A stretch of DNA of 64,000 nucleotides from Chryseobacterium flavum. Its GTDB lineage: Bacteria; Bacteroidota; Bacteroidia; Flavobacteriales; Weeksellaceae. The notes beneath the pieces are model-generated. The model searched no databases and was not told where the DNA came from. It saw only the letters and a list, made by a program, of their open reading frames with translations. How positions within the stretch are numbered: the stretch's first letter is position 1; each line of letters begins with the position of its first letter. The position numbers and the translations under genes were made by a program. The stretch lies in NCBI RefSeq assembly GCF_003385595.1, contig NZ_QNUE01000013.1, forward strand, positions 61,417 to 125,416, given 5' to 3'. Shown here piece by piece: positions 37,084 through 46,230 of the stretch.

Positions 37084-37923
37084 ATGGAAACAAAAAGAGT
37101 ATGGTTCGTAACAGGAGCATCCAAAGGTCTAGGATTTGAGCTGGTAAAAAAATTATTATCCGAAGGATTCCGGGTTGCTGCAACAAGCCGCACCGTTGAT
37201 TCCCTGATCTCTACGATCGGAGAAGCCTCAGAAAATTTTCTTCCACTGGGCGTCAATATCACAGATAACAATGACATCAAATCTGCTATTGCCAAAACAG
37301 TAGAATATTTCGGACAAATCGATGTAGTGGTGAACAATGCAGGCTATGGACAAATTGGTACTCTGGAGGAACTTACCGACGAAGAAGCCAGAGAAAATTA
37401 CGCAGTGAATGTGTTCGGAACATTAAACGTAATCAGAAATGCAATGCCTTATCTTCGTAAGCAACGATCAGGAAATATCTTCAATATTTCATCAGTCGGC
37501 GGATATTCAGGAAATTTTCCGGGTTGGGGAATTTACTGTTCTACAAAATTTGCCGTTGCAGGATTTACGGAAGCGCTGGCTGAAGAAGTAAAAGATTTCG
37601 GGGTTCATGCCACCGTTGTTTATCCCGGATATTTCCGTACAGATTTTTTAAATAAAGATTCTGTAAAAACCCCTGTCAATCCTATCCAGGCATATGAAGC
37701 TGCAAGAAATTCAGAACAGGCTCACCTTAATGAAATCAATGGAAACCAGCCAAATGATCCGGTAAAAGCAGCTGATGTTCTGATCCAGATCAGCAAAGAA
37801 AAAAATCCTCCGGTACATTTATTATTGGGCGTAGGAACGGTGGAGTTTCTGAATAACAAGATTGATATTTTAAAGAAAGATGCCCAGAAATGGGAAAGTT
37901 TAACTGTTTCAACGGCGATCTAA
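37084..37923 (+). CDS. SDR family short-chain oxidoreductase
   Basis: 279 residues. Cofactor motif VTGASKGLGFELVKKLL (10-26, TGxxxGxG), NNAGYGQ, catalytic Ser in ISSVGGYSG and the YxxxK motif YCSTKFA, all intact. Classical SDR, NADP(H) or NAD(H) use not decided; substrate unknown. It lies between two AraC regulators (36159-36965 and 38025-38939) and is closed by a hairpin, so it is a plausible target of one of them. Confidence 0.9.
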   Translation: METKRVWFVTGASKGLGFELVKKLLSEGFRVAATSRTVDSLISTIGEASENFLPLGVNITDNNDIKSAIAKTVEYFGQIDVVVNNAGYGQIGTLEELTDEEARENYAVNVFGTLNVIRNAMPYLRKQRSGNIFNISSVGGYSGNFPGWGIYCSTKFAVAGFTEALAEEVKDFGVHATVVYPGYFRTDFLNKDSVKTPVNPIQAYEAARNSEQAHLNEINGNQPNDPVKAADVLIQISKEKNPPVHLLLGVGTVEFLNNKIDILKKDAQKWESLTVSTAI

Positions 37924-37938
37924 TTTTATCATAATACT

Positions 37939-37971
37939 CTTCGGCTCTGCCTATTCAGAACAGAGCCGAAG
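37939..37971 (+). terminator. Terminator after the SDR gene
   Basis: 11-bp perfect stem cttcggctctg/cagagccgaag (37939-37949 with 37961-37971). The T tract after it is short (gtttt). Confidence 0.65.
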
Positions 37972-38024
37972 GTTTTCTGAAATACTGTATTAACCTTTTT
38001 ACAAAAACAACTAAATTAGCTATT

Positions 38025-38939
38025 ATGAAACAACCCGTTCGTTTTAATTCTATTTCAGAGTTTCATGCTTTCTGTGGTCTTGCGAATCCTGAACATCCGC
38101 TGATCAGCCTGATAGATTACAGTAAGGTCCGTTATGTTGTGGATAATGAAGAGCTGAGGTGGATCCAGAATTTTTATTCTATCGGCCTGAAAAAAAACGT
38201 CAGTCCGAAATTTAATTACGGCCAGCAACAATATGATTTTGACTCAGGTGTGTTGTGCTTTGTTTCACCACAACAATATTTAAGCCTTGAGATCAATCCG
38301 GATGTTGAAGTTGAACCAACTGGTTATTTATTATTAATTCATCCTGATTTTCTGTGGAATACTTCATTGACAAAGAAAATAAAGTCCTGTGATTTTTTCA
38401 GCTACCAGGTGAAAGAAGCACTTTTTCTTTCTGATAAAGAAGAAAAAGTCATTGTGGATATCCTTAAGAATATTGAACGGGAATATCTGGCCAATACGGA
38501 TAAATTCACGCAGGAACTGATCATTGCACAAATCGAATTATTGTTGATTTATTCTGAACGCTTTTATGAACGGCAGTTTTTTACCAGAAAAAAATCAAGC
38601 CACGAATTGCTGTATAAGTTCGAAGATATTCTTTCCCAATATTTTAAAGACGAAAATCTTCTTGAAAACGGAGTTCCGTCAGTGAAATGTATTGCCGATC
38701 AGATGAATATTTCACCCAATTATTTAGGGACTCTGCTCCGTCTTCATACTCAGCAAAACACACAGCAACATATTCAGAATAAATTAATTGATCTCGCTAA
38801 AGAACGTTTAAGTACAACAAGTCTGTCTGTAAGTGAAATTGCTTATGAGCTGGGATTTGAGCACCCACAGTCTTTCAGTAAACTTTTTAAACAAAAAACC
38901 AATCAGTCACCGGGAGAATTCAGGAAGCTTTTCAATTAA
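38025..38939 (+). CDS. AraC family transcriptional regulator
   Basis: 304 residues. A variable N-terminal sensor (residues 1-190) contains VLCFVSPQQYLSLEI and GYLLLIHPDFLW. The C-terminal HTH reads GVPSVKCIADQMNISPNYLGTLLRLHTQQNTQQHIQNKLIDLAKERL and LSVSEIAYELGFEHPQSFSKLFKQKTNQSPGEFRKLF. The spacing suits two HTHs. No overlap with neighbours; independent of the SDR terminator. Ligand unknown. Confidence 0.9.
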   Translation: MKQPVRFNSISEFHAFCGLANPEHPLISLIDYSKVRYVVDNEELRWIQNFYSIGLKKNVSPKFNYGQQQYDFDSGVLCFVSPQQYLSLEINPDVEVEPTGYLLLIHPDFLWNTSLTKKIKSCDFFSYQVKEALFLSDKEEKVIVDILKNIEREYLANTDKFTQELIIAQIELLLIYSERFYERQFFTRKKSSHELLYKFEDILSQYFKDENLLENGVPSVKCIADQMNISPNYLGTLLRLHTQQNTQQHIQNKLIDLAKERLSTTSLSVSEIAYELGFEHPQSFSKLFKQKTNQSPGEFRKLFN

Positions 38940-39009
38940 AGATTACGTTCTGATATGGATTACAAATACCCATGTTAATTTCATTCTATTTTACCCTAAA
39001 GAAGTTTAT

Positions 39010-39017
39010 TATTTTTG
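39010..39017 (+). promoter_or_regulatory. -7 element of the large serine hydrolase
   Basis: TATTTTTG, exact match, 19 bases before the ATG at 39036. It argues against the earlier in-frame ATG at 39015, which lies inside the promoter. Confidence 0.5.
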
Positions 39018-39035
39018 TTTACATACTTCTTTGAG

Positions 39036-40688
39036 ATGAAACCATTTCTATTATTGATCTTTATTTTTATATTTTGCCTTTATCAGGGGCAAAGCAGCAA
39101 TATCGTCAATCCTGAAAAAATTGAAAATCCCATCCAGAAAAAATATTCCGGGAAAATTGTTTTTCTCAATAAAAATATTCCCCTGGAAAACCTGAAAGAT
39201 TCGGATATTATCACTTCTTCCGTATTCCAGGAAAACGGTAATTTAGGTATTCATGCATTTTTTGAAAATTCGCTTCTTAACTATCTTCACCAGCTTGCCC
39301 CTTCCAGAACAGCTGATGAACTACTTAAAAACGGAAATTACCAGTTTTCATTCTATGTTGACGAAAAACTGATCTATACAGAAAATCTCAATACAGGGGC
39401 AGGCACTTCAGTTAGCAAAAAATTCAGAACAACTTTGAGAATCCCTCTTCTCAGCAGTAAGAACGAAGACTCATGGGGAAGATTTTTATGGATGCGTTTT
39501 TATATGGCTCATGATGGAATTGATGCCCTGACTGCCGGAAATCACATCTTAAAAATTGAAATCCGTCCTTATCTGAAAGTTCCCAACATCAAAACAGGAC
39601 CTGTCATTGCAGAAGGACAGATCCACCTCAGTGTTCCTTCCCAAAATATCCCTGAAAAACAGATTGCTTTTCAGCCTATCCTGTCTAACAGCGGCTGGAA
39701 GGTTTCCAAGGAAAAAATCAATACTGAAATCATCAGATCCCTGAACAGGAAAATTGCAGAAAACAGGTTTAAAGATCTTACCGGAATTGTTGTGATAAAA
39801 GACGGAAAGTTACTTCTGGAAGAATATTTTAATGGTTTCGGAAGAGATTCTTTACAGGATACAAGATCAGTAGGAAAATCATTTTCATCAGCTTTAACAG
39901 GGATTGCGATAAAAGAAGGGTATTTAAAGAGCGAAAACCAATATTTAAAAGAGTTTTATGATTTAAAACAATTTAAAAATTACTCTTCTCAAAAAGGTGA
40001 TGTCACCATAAAAAGTCTAATGACAATGAGTTCCGGATTTGAAGGAAATGATGATGATCCGGAATCTCCCGGCAATGAAGAAAATATGTATTCTACAGAT
40101 AACTGGGTAAAGTTCGCATTGGATCTGCCAATGAGTGAGAATGGAACAGGAAAAAAATGGAGCTATTTCACAGCCGGAATCGTGATAACCGGAGATATTC
40201 TGGATAAAACCGTTCCTGAAGGTCTGGAAAACTATGCAGACAAAAAACTATTTCATCCTCTTGGAATTACAGACTATAAATGGCAGTTTACTCCACAGCA
40301 AAAGCCTTCTCTGGCAGGAGGATTGCGTATGAAAGCACTTGATTTTGCAAAATTCGGACAGCTGTATAAGAATAATGGGGTCTGGAATGGAAAAACTATT
40401 CTGGATAAAGATTGGGTTAAGAAGTCACTCACCAATTATTTTTCAGATCAAAATGATTTTGAAGGATACGGATATTTATTCTGGCGAAAGGTTTACACTG
40501 TGGGAGACAAATCTTTTGAAGCATTCCAATCCAGCGGAAACGGAGGCAACAAAATCATTATGTTTACCCAAATCCCTGTTGTTATTGTCATTACAGCACG
40601 GGCATATAATAAACCTTATGCTCATCAGCAATCCGATAAAATAGTACAGGAATATCTTTTACCTTCCTTAAAAATAAGTAATGAATAG
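39036..40688 (+). CDS. Secreted beta-lactamase-fold serine hydrolase with large N-terminal domain
   Basis: 550 residues from the ATG at 39036. Signal peptide KPFLLLIFIFIFCLYQGQS. The catalytic SxxK is S278-V-G-K281 (DTRSVGKSF). The tail has the KTG-like HGG role replaced by QSSGNGGNKII. About 220 residues precede the catalytic domain, with no recognised match (FLNKNIPLENLKDSDIITSS, SFYVDEKLIYTENL), unlike the usual class C-like layout. Substrate unknown; the fold serves esterases, peptidases and beta-lactamases. Convergent with rimM. Confidence 0.85.
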   Translation: MKPFLLLIFIFIFCLYQGQSSNIVNPEKIENPIQKKYSGKIVFLNKNIPLENLKDSDIITSSVFQENGNLGIHAFFENSLLNYLHQLAPSRTADELLKNGNYQFSFYVDEKLIYTENLNTGAGTSVSKKFRTTLRIPLLSSKNEDSWGRFLWMRFYMAHDGIDALTAGNHILKIEIRPYLKVPNIKTGPVIAEGQIHLSVPSQNIPEKQIAFQPILSNSGWKVSKEKINTEIIRSLNRKIAENRFKDLTGIVVIKDGKLLLEEYFNGFGRDSLQDTRSVGKSFSSALTGIAIKEGYLKSENQYLKEFYDLKQFKNYSSQKGDVTIKSLMTMSSGFEGNDDDPESPGNEENMYSTDNWVKFALDLPMSENGTGKKWSYFTAGIVITGDILDKTVPEGLENYADKKLFHPLGITDYKWQFTPQQKPSLAGGLRMKALDFAKFGQLYKNNGVWNGKTILDKDWVKKSLTNYFSDQNDFEGYGYLFWRKVYTVGDKSFEAFQSSGNGGNKIIMFTQIPVVIVITARAYNKPYAHQQSDKIVQEYLLPSLKISNE

Positions 40689-40728
40689 TGATAAAAATGA
40701 GAAAGAAAAAAATGATTGCTTACGTAAA

Positions 40729-41271
40729 TTATTCGTCTTTTTTAGATGGAACAAGGAATACGTCCATCAGACCTTCCGGCAGCTGCATTTTTATAAATCG
40801 TTCTTCCCTGTTTACCTCCAGAATCCAGTCTTTGATCAGAGGAATAACAATTTCTCTTCCTTCAAAACCTAAGATAAAATAATTCTGTGCTGTCTGATCG
40901 TTTACCGAACGTATTACGCCACAGTCATTATCATTTTCATCCAGTATATTATATCCTATTATTTCATGATAATAGAATTGTTTTCCTGAAAGTTTAGGAA
41001 GTGTAGAAAGCGGCAGGTAAACACTTTTACCCAGAACCTGATCTACCATCGCTTCGGAAGAATTTTTGAAAGCGATATTCAGAGCATCTGATTTGCTCCA
41101 TGATGATTTTTCAATAAAAAATGGAACCAATAATCCGTTGATTTCAACGAATATTGATTCCAGTTTATTGTAAAGCTCGGGTTGGTCAGTATCCAGTTTA
41201 AGGATGACATTTCCCGCAAGTCCGTGTCTGCGTGTAATTTTACCTAAAAAATAGCAATCTTCTTTACGCAT
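40729..41271 (-). CDS. rimM: Ribosome maturation factor RimM
   Basis: 180 residues. N-terminal RimM domain CYFLGKITRRHGLAGNVILKLDTD, then the PRC-barrel-like part with IGYNILDENDNDCGVIRSV and ILGFEGREIVIPLIKDWILEVNREERFIKMQLPEGLMDV, a family hallmark. RimM binds S19 and helps mature the 30S head. Lies 14 bases downstream of rpsP in the same operon, the conserved rpsP-rimM pairing. Confidence 0.95.
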   Translation of the reverse strand: MRKEDCYFLGKITRRHGLAGNVILKLDTDQPELYNKLESIFVEINGLLVPFFIEKSSWSKSDALNIAFKNSSEAMVDQVLGKSVYLPLSTLPKLSGKQFYYHEIIGYNILDENDNDCGVIRSVNDQTAQNYFILGFEGREIVIPLIKDWILEVNREERFIKMQLPEGLMDVFLVPSKKDE

Positions 41272-41285
41272 AACGGGATTTGTTC

Positions 41286-41849
41286 TTAAGCTTCAGTGTT
41301 TTCTTCAGTTTCAGCAGCAGGAGCTTCTCCTTCTGTAGCTTCAGCAACTTCTTCAGCAGGTGCGTTTGCAGCTTCTTCAGCAGCTTTAGCATCAGCTTCA
41401 GCCTGTGCAGCAGCAGCAACTCTAGCTTCGTTTACTTTTACTTCAGCTTCTAAAGCAGCTTTCTTAGCATCAGCTTTAGCAGTAGCTAAACCTTCTACTT
41501 TACCTTGAACTTTAGCATCTTTAGCTTCTACCCAAGCATTGAATCTTTTTTCAGCCTCAGCTTCATCAAAAGCACCTTTAGCTACACCACCTTGTAAGTG
41601 TTTTTTGTAAAGAGCCCCTTTGTAAGAAAGAATTGCTCTGGCAGTATCAGTAGGCTGAGCACCGTTGTTTAACCACTTCACAGCAGAATCAACATTCAAT
41701 TCGATAGTAGCCGGGTTAGTAATAGGGTTGTAAGTTCCTAGTTTTTCGATGAATCTACCATCTCTTCTTGCTCTAGAATCTGCAACCACGATGTGGAAAA
41801 AAGGTTTTCCTTTTTTACCGTGTCTTTGTAATCTGATTTTTACTGACAT
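41286..41849 (-). CDS. rpsP: 30S ribosomal protein S16 with long Ala/Glu-rich tail
   Basis: 187 residues against about 80-90 for the core S16. Residues 1-80 are standard ([67 protein letters not shown]). From about 90 on it is a low-complexity extension of A, E, K and V that ends strongly acidic ([15 protein letters not shown]). The tail is expected to lie on the ribosome surface. The gene precedes rimM by 14 bases; TATCTTTG lies 48 bases upstream of its ATG. Confidence 0.95.
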   Translation of the reverse strand: MSVKIRLQRHGKKGKPFFHIVVADSRARRDGRFIEKLGTYNPITNPATIELNVDSAVKWLNNGAQPTDTARAILSYKGALYKKHLQGGVAKGAFDEAEAEKRFNAWVEAKDAKVQGKVEGLATAKADAKKAALEAEVKVNEARVAAAAQAEADAKAAEEAANAPAEEVAEATEGEAPAAETEENTEA

Positions 41850-41897
41850 AATGTTTGAATTTTATGGGAACTCGTCCCAGTTAAATATTTAAGAGTG

Positions 41898-41905
41898 CAA
41901 AGATA
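41898..41905 (-). promoter_or_regulatory. -7 element of rpsP-rimM
   Basis: Minus strand TATCTTTG, exact match, 48 bases upstream of the rpsP ATG. Confidence 0.6.
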
Positions 41906-42204
41906 ATAAATTTTCTGATCTTTTGGATAAAAATATAATTATTTTTGAACCGCTATTAAAAAAGGAATATCTTATGTGCCTCTATCAGATTGTTTTCCCT
42001 TTGTTTATCGGTAATAATTGATCCATAATTCATTAAAAAAACATCAAATTGAAAAGTATCAATAGTAATGGGAATTCTTGAAAGAATTTCTGTCAAAGAT
42101 TCAAATCCATATGGGAAACAACACAGGAGCAAAATGACTCTTAACGAATAACAAAATCAATAATAAAGTTACTTAAAGCTAATTATTACTTCAGATAAAG
42201 ATGA
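41906..42204. other. Intergenic stretch between rpsP and nitroreductase
   Basis: AT-rich, no convincing ORF, hairpin terminator or repeat. Probably promoter-proximal sequence for rpsP and the 3' tail of the nitroreductase transcript. Confidence 0.35.
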
Positions 42205-42717
42205 CTAATCAATTGCCCCCATATAGAAAAGCCCAAGACACTTCTGGTTTTCTCCTATCGTCAGAGACTCTTTCAGATGATCAACAATTTTAGGAGAGCT
42301 CCAGTAGCATCCGATATTGTTAGCGGTACAGGTAAGATACATATTTTGTACTGCCATTGAGGTTGCAGCTATTTCTTCCCACTCAGGAACCATCGCACTA
42401 AAATTGACAACAATTGAAACAACAACATCAGCTTTATTGATCTTAAAACCAATATCATTATATTTTTTTTCTAAAAATAGCTGTTCCGGTTGTGTGGATT
42501 TATAAATGGCCTGCATTTCAGAGGCCAGCTTCATTTTTTCTTCTCCTTTAAATATTTTGAAACGCCAGGGTCTGGTACGTTTATGATTAGGAGCAAATGT
42601 TGCAGAGTTTAAAATTTCATCAAGAATCTCCCGGGAAATCTCCCTGTCTGAATAATCTTTAGGGAAAATGCTTCTCCTTTTCTCTATAATTTCTTTTAAT
42701 GTTTCGGCTTTATTCAT
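42205..42717 (-). CDS. Nitroreductase family protein
   Basis: 170 residues, short for the FMN-dependent nitroreductase fold. RRSIFPKDYSDREISREILDEILNSATFAPNHKRTRPWRFKIFKG has the typical RRS...P FMN-binding start, NNIGCYWSSP is the flavin-contact loop, and CLGLFYMGA is the C-terminal strand. It uses NAD(P)H to reduce nitro compounds or quinones. A TAAATTTG element ends 6 bases before the ATG, implying a leaderless mRNA. Confidence 0.87.
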   Translation of the reverse strand: MNKAETLKEIIEKRRSIFPKDYSDREISREILDEILNSATFAPNHKRTRPWRFKIFKGEEKMKLASEMQAIYKSTQPEQLFLEKKYNDIGFKINKADVVVSIVVNFSAMVPEWEEIAATSMAVQNMYLTCTANNIGCYWSSPKIVDHLKESLTIGENQKCLGLFYMGAID

Positions 42718-42722
42718 ACCTG

Positions 42723-42730
42723 CAAATTTA
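42723..42730 (-). promoter_or_regulatory. -7 element 6 bases before the nitroreductase ATG
   Basis: Minus strand TAAATTTG followed by CAGGT and the ATG. The same spacing is seen for the tyrS leader peptide gene. Confidence 0.55.
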
Positions 42731-42813
42731 CAATATGCAACCCAATCTTTGGCTTTACAGCATTAAGTATTTAGTCCGATTTTCATATGCCTTATAGTGA
42801 CTGTAAAAACCCC

Positions 42814-43263
42814 TTACAGGACCTCCAGAATTTTCTGATGGATTTTATTCAGTGTGAATTCATCTCCTGATTTCATTCCCATCATTTTTCTTGCCATAGG
42901 ACTTTCGGAGGAAATAGCATAAAACCTGTCTCCTTCAAAAAAGAATTCGCCCAGAGAAACTGAAATATAAAACCTTGCTTTATTGGTAATAACCAAAGAT
43001 CCCAGCTGAATCCTTTCAGTTGTGGTATTCAATACTTTCGCCATGTTTCTTTTCATATCATTCAAGGCACCAAGCTGTCTTTGCATCTGATAAATCTCTT
43101 CCTGCATCTCTTCTCTCATACTGTCATATTTTGGAGTTTTCTTAATGTCACGGCTTGCCTCCTGAGTAAATTCGATAAAATTTTTAAGTTTCTCAATCTT
43201 CTCTGCAATAGTCATTTTTACAAAGTCCCTGATATCACTTTTTTCAAATACAGTCTTCTCCAT
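42814..43263 (-). CDS. GreA/GreB-like protein with altered catalytic tip
   Basis: 149 residues. An N-terminal coiled coil (about 12-75) is followed by the GreA C-terminal domain (LGSLVITNKARFYISVSLGEFFF, YAISSESPMARKMMGMKSGDEF, where GreA has INSPIARGLIGK). Aligning the coiled-coil tip with E. coli GreA (GDLKENAEY) gives RDIKKTPKY: the first catalytic acid is kept (D39) but the second, GreA E44, is Lys42. Transcript-cleavage activity is therefore doubtful. It may bind the RNA polymerase secondary channel as a regulator, like Gfh1 or Rnk. Some databases label such proteins with unrelated names. Confidence 0.8.
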   Translation of the reverse strand: MEKTVFEKSDIRDFVKMTIAEKIEKLKNFIEFTQEASRDIKKTPKYDSMREEMQEEIYQMQRQLGALNDMKRNMAKVLNTTTERIQLGSLVITNKARFYISVSLGEFFFEGDRFYAISSESPMARKMMGMKSGDEFTLNKIHQKILEVL

Positions 43264-43428
43264 AAATCGAATCTTTATATAAAGATAATATTTTTAGAAT
43301 AATATTTCAATGACTCCACATAAAATACTCTTTCAAATATTTCATTGTTTTTATAAATTATTTCTAGATTTATTAAATAGGAAGGAAACTATAATTTAAT
43401 CACGATCAGTAAAAAGAATTGCAAAAAA

Positions 43429-43449
43429 GCCTTGTCAAATTTACAAGGC
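43429..43449 (-). terminator. Terminator of the SRPBCC gene
   Basis: 7-bp stem gccttgt/acaaggc (43429-43435 with 43443-43449), 7-base loop; the minus strand continues into six T. Confidence 0.75.
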
Positions 43450-43457
43450 CTTTTATT

Positions 43458-43988
43458 TTATTTTTCAGAAAGTTTTTTCAGATCACCCAACCCTTGTCCA
43501 AACATTTTGTCCATATTATTATCCATCATAGGTTTCATAATCTTCATCATAGTATTCAATTCATTATCAATCATCCATGTTACTTTAGTTCCGTTTCCTT
43601 CAGGAGTTAATATAAATGTTCCTTTTGCATTTCCCTCAAAAGGCTGTATAAAATGAAGCCTGGTAACCATTTTTTCATTGGGAACGATTTCAGTAATAGC
43701 CTGTTCACCTTCTCCTACATTCTTGTCCCCTTTCCAATGGTAAGAATCACCAACTTTATTCCCTTCCCCTGAGTATGTAATCACAATATTTTTATCTGTT
43801 TTGGAAAAAGGATCAAAAGTGTTATATCCTTTCAGTGAACCTACATATTGCCAGACCTTTTCTTTTGGTGCATTGATGACAATAGATTTTTCATAATGAT
43901 AGTCTTTGCTGAAAGCCAGCATAGCAATTACTGCATATACAATAATCAGCAGGATAATGATCCCGATAATTTTTAAGAGTGTTTTCAT
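43458..43988 (-). CDS. Membrane-anchored SRPBCC (Bet v1-like) protein
   Basis: 176 residues from the ATG at 43988. One N-terminal membrane helix (LLKIIGIIILLIIVYAVIAMLAF) is followed by an SRPBCC domain: YEKSIVINAPKEKVWQYVGSLKGYNTFDPFSK, then WKGDKNVGEGEQAITEIVPNEKMVTRLHF, then GTFILTPEGNGTKVTWMIDNEL. The fold makes a deep hydrophobic pocket for lipids or other ligands; ligand unknown. An upstream in-frame ATG (44015) would put residues before the membrane helix and is not needed. Confidence 0.85.
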   Translation of the reverse strand: MKTLLKIIGIIILLIIVYAVIAMLAFSKDYHYEKSIVINAPKEKVWQYVGSLKGYNTFDPFSKTDKNIVITYSGEGNKVGDSYHWKGDKNVGEGEQAITEIVPNEKMVTRLHFIQPFEGNAKGTFILTPEGNGTKVTWMIDNELNTMMKIMKPMMDNNMDKMFGQGLGDLKKLSEK

Positions 43989-44196
43989 AGTATATATTTT
44001 AAAGTTATTTATCAACTATAATGATTAAATCTGTCCTCAAAATTAAATATTCCAACATGTCTCCTGCTTTTCATATGACAAGATTATTTAAAGGTAAGTA
44101 TTTTTGTCATAACTTTCCGGTAAGGCATTATTTTTGAGCATTTCAGCTGTGATTCCCGGTGAATCATTAAATTTACCCTATAATAAAAATCGAAAA

Positions 44197-46215
44197 ATGA
44201 ATATTTTAACAGAAAAATTTAACACTCCATATCATTCAGCTCCATTCAATGACATTAAAAATGAAAATTATCTTCCGGCATTTAAAGAGCTGATCCAACA
44301 ATCCGAAGCAGAAATCAATGCTATTGTCAACAACCCTGAAGCGCCCACATTTGAAAATGTTATCGAAGCATTAGCCTATTTAGGGGAACAACTGGATGTG
44401 GTTTCTAATATTTTTTTCAATTTAAATTCGGCGGAAACCAGTGATGAAATCCAACAGATTGCCCAGGAAGTTTCACCGATCTTAACAGAATATTCTTCAA
44501 AAATATCTCAGAATGAAGCCCTTTTCAACAAAATCAAAAAGGTATATGAAGAAAAGGAAAAATATAATCTCAATGAAGAGCAGGAAATGCTTTTAAATGA
44601 GACCTACAAAGGCTTTGTAAGAAGCGGGGCTTTATTGAATGAGGAAGACAAAGAAAAATTAAAGAAAATCAGTATGGATCTTTCTTTAAAATCTTTACAG
44701 TTTGGGCAGAATGTACTGGCTTCTACCAATGCTTATTTTAAACATATTACCCAAAAAGAAGATCTTGCCGGAATTCCGGAGGCTATCATCGATCAATATG
44801 CTGAAGAAGCTAAAGAAAGAAACCTGGAAGGCTGGGTAGTGACTTTACAGTACCCAAGCTATATTCCGTTCATGACGTATGCGGAGAACCGTGAACTGAG
44901 AAAGGAACTGGCGCTTGCGAATGGTAAAAAATCTTTCGACGGCGGAGAGTTTGATAACCAGAATCTGATCAAAGAACTGCTTAATTTAAAACAGCAGAAA
45001 GCTGAACTTCTAGGATATAATAACTATGCTGATTTCGTCCTGGAAGAAAGAATGGCTAAATCCCCTGTAAAAGTTTTTGATTTTTTAAATGAGCTCTTAA
45101 CCAAAGCAAAACCATATGCTGATAAAGAAATTGAAGAATTAAAATCTTTAGCTAAAGCCGACGGAATTGAAGATATGCAAAGCTACGACCACGCATTTTA
45201 TGCTGAAAAGCTTCGTAAGCAGAAATTTGATCTTAATGATGAGGAATTAAAACCTTATTTCCCGTTAAACCAGGTACAGGATGCTGTATTCGGGTTGGCA
45301 GGAAAACTTTTCGGGCTCACTTTCGAAGAAAGAAGTGACATTCCGAAATACCATGAAGAGGTAAAAGTATATGAGGTAAAAGAGAATGGAACTTATAAAT
45401 CTCTTTTATATGTTGATTATTTCCCGAGAAAAGGGAAAAGAGCCGGAGCATGGATGACCAGCTATAAAAATCAGTATAAGAAAAACGGAGAAAATTCACG
45501 TCCGCATATTTCAATCGTATGTAACTTCAGCAAGCCTACAAAAGATACCCCAAGCTTACTGACATTTCAGGAAGTAACGACTCTATTCCATGAATTCGGT
45601 CATGCACTTCATGGAATGATGGCGGATACACAATATCCTACCTTATCGGGAACGTCGGTAAAATGGGATTTTGTAGAACTTCCCTCTCAGTTCCTGGAAA
45701 ATTTCTGCTATGAGCCTGAATTCTTAAAAACTTTTGCAAGACATTATAAAACCGGAGAAGTACTTCCTGATGAGAAAATTGAAAAAATTGAGCAGTCCAA
45801 AAATTTTATGGAAGGCTATCAGACCCTAAGACAGCTAGGCTTCGGGCTTCTGGATATGAACTATCATACAAAAACCGGAGAATTGGAAAATGAAAGTGTA
45901 AAAGAGTTTGAAGATAAATATACAAAAGTTACAAGCCTTTATCCTTCCAATTCTGAAACCGCCATGAGCCCAAGCTTTTCGCATATTTTTCAGGGAGGAT
46001 ATTCTGCAGGTTACTATTCTTACAAATGGGCTGAGGTTCTGGATGCCGATGCTTTCCAGTATTTCAAAGAAAACGGAATCTTCAATCCTGAGATTGCTGC
46101 TAAATATAAAGTATTGCTTTCATCAGGAGGGACCAAAGATCCAATGGAATTATACAAAGCGTTCAGAGGTAGTGAACCAAAAGTAGAGAGTTTACTGAAA
46201 AGAGCATTCGGATAG
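44197..46215 (+). CDS. M3 family metallopeptidase (oligopeptidase A/Dcp type)
   Basis: 672 residues from the ATG at 44197. It begins MNILTEKFNTPYHSAPFNDIKNENYLPAFKELI, typical of the family; the 21 residues encoded before it do not match. The catalytic zinc motif is HEFGHALHG (TLFHEFGHALHGMM) with the downstream Glu in the usual helix. No signal peptide, so a cytosolic oligopeptidase. TATTTTTG elements lie at 44099-44106 and 44129-44136, about 60-90 bases upstream. Confidence 0.93.
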   Translation: MNILTEKFNTPYHSAPFNDIKNENYLPAFKELIQQSEAEINAIVNNPEAPTFENVIEALAYLGEQLDVVSNIFFNLNSAETSDEIQQIAQEVSPILTEYSSKISQNEALFNKIKKVYEEKEKYNLNEEQEMLLNETYKGFVRSGALLNEEDKEKLKKISMDLSLKSLQFGQNVLASTNAYFKHITQKEDLAGIPEAIIDQYAEEAKERNLEGWVVTLQYPSYIPFMTYAENRELRKELALANGKKSFDGGEFDNQNLIKELLNLKQQKAELLGYNNYADFVLEERMAKSPVKVFDFLNELLTKAKPYADKEIEELKSLAKADGIEDMQSYDHAFYAEKLRKQKFDLNDEELKPYFPLNQVQDAVFGLAGKLFGLTFEERSDIPKYHEEVKVYEVKENGTYKSLLYVDYFPRKGKRAGAWMTSYKNQYKKNGENSRPHISIVCNFSKPTKDTPSLLTFQEVTTLFHEFGHALHGMMADTQYPTLSGTSVKWDFVELPSQFLENFCYEPEFLKTFARHYKTGEVLPDEKIEKIEQSKNFMEGYQTLRQLGFGLLDMNYHTKTGELENESVKEFEDKYTKVTSLYPSNSETAMSPSFSHIFQGGYSAGYYSYKWAEVLDADAFQYFKENGIFNPEIAAKYKVLLSSGGTKDPMELYKAFRGSEPKVESLLKRAFG

Positions 46216-46230
46216 AATACAAATCAAATT

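Noticed and set aside
41296..41508. Ala/Ser-rich frame opposite rpsP
   Set aside because: Antisense shadow of the low-complexity S16 tail.
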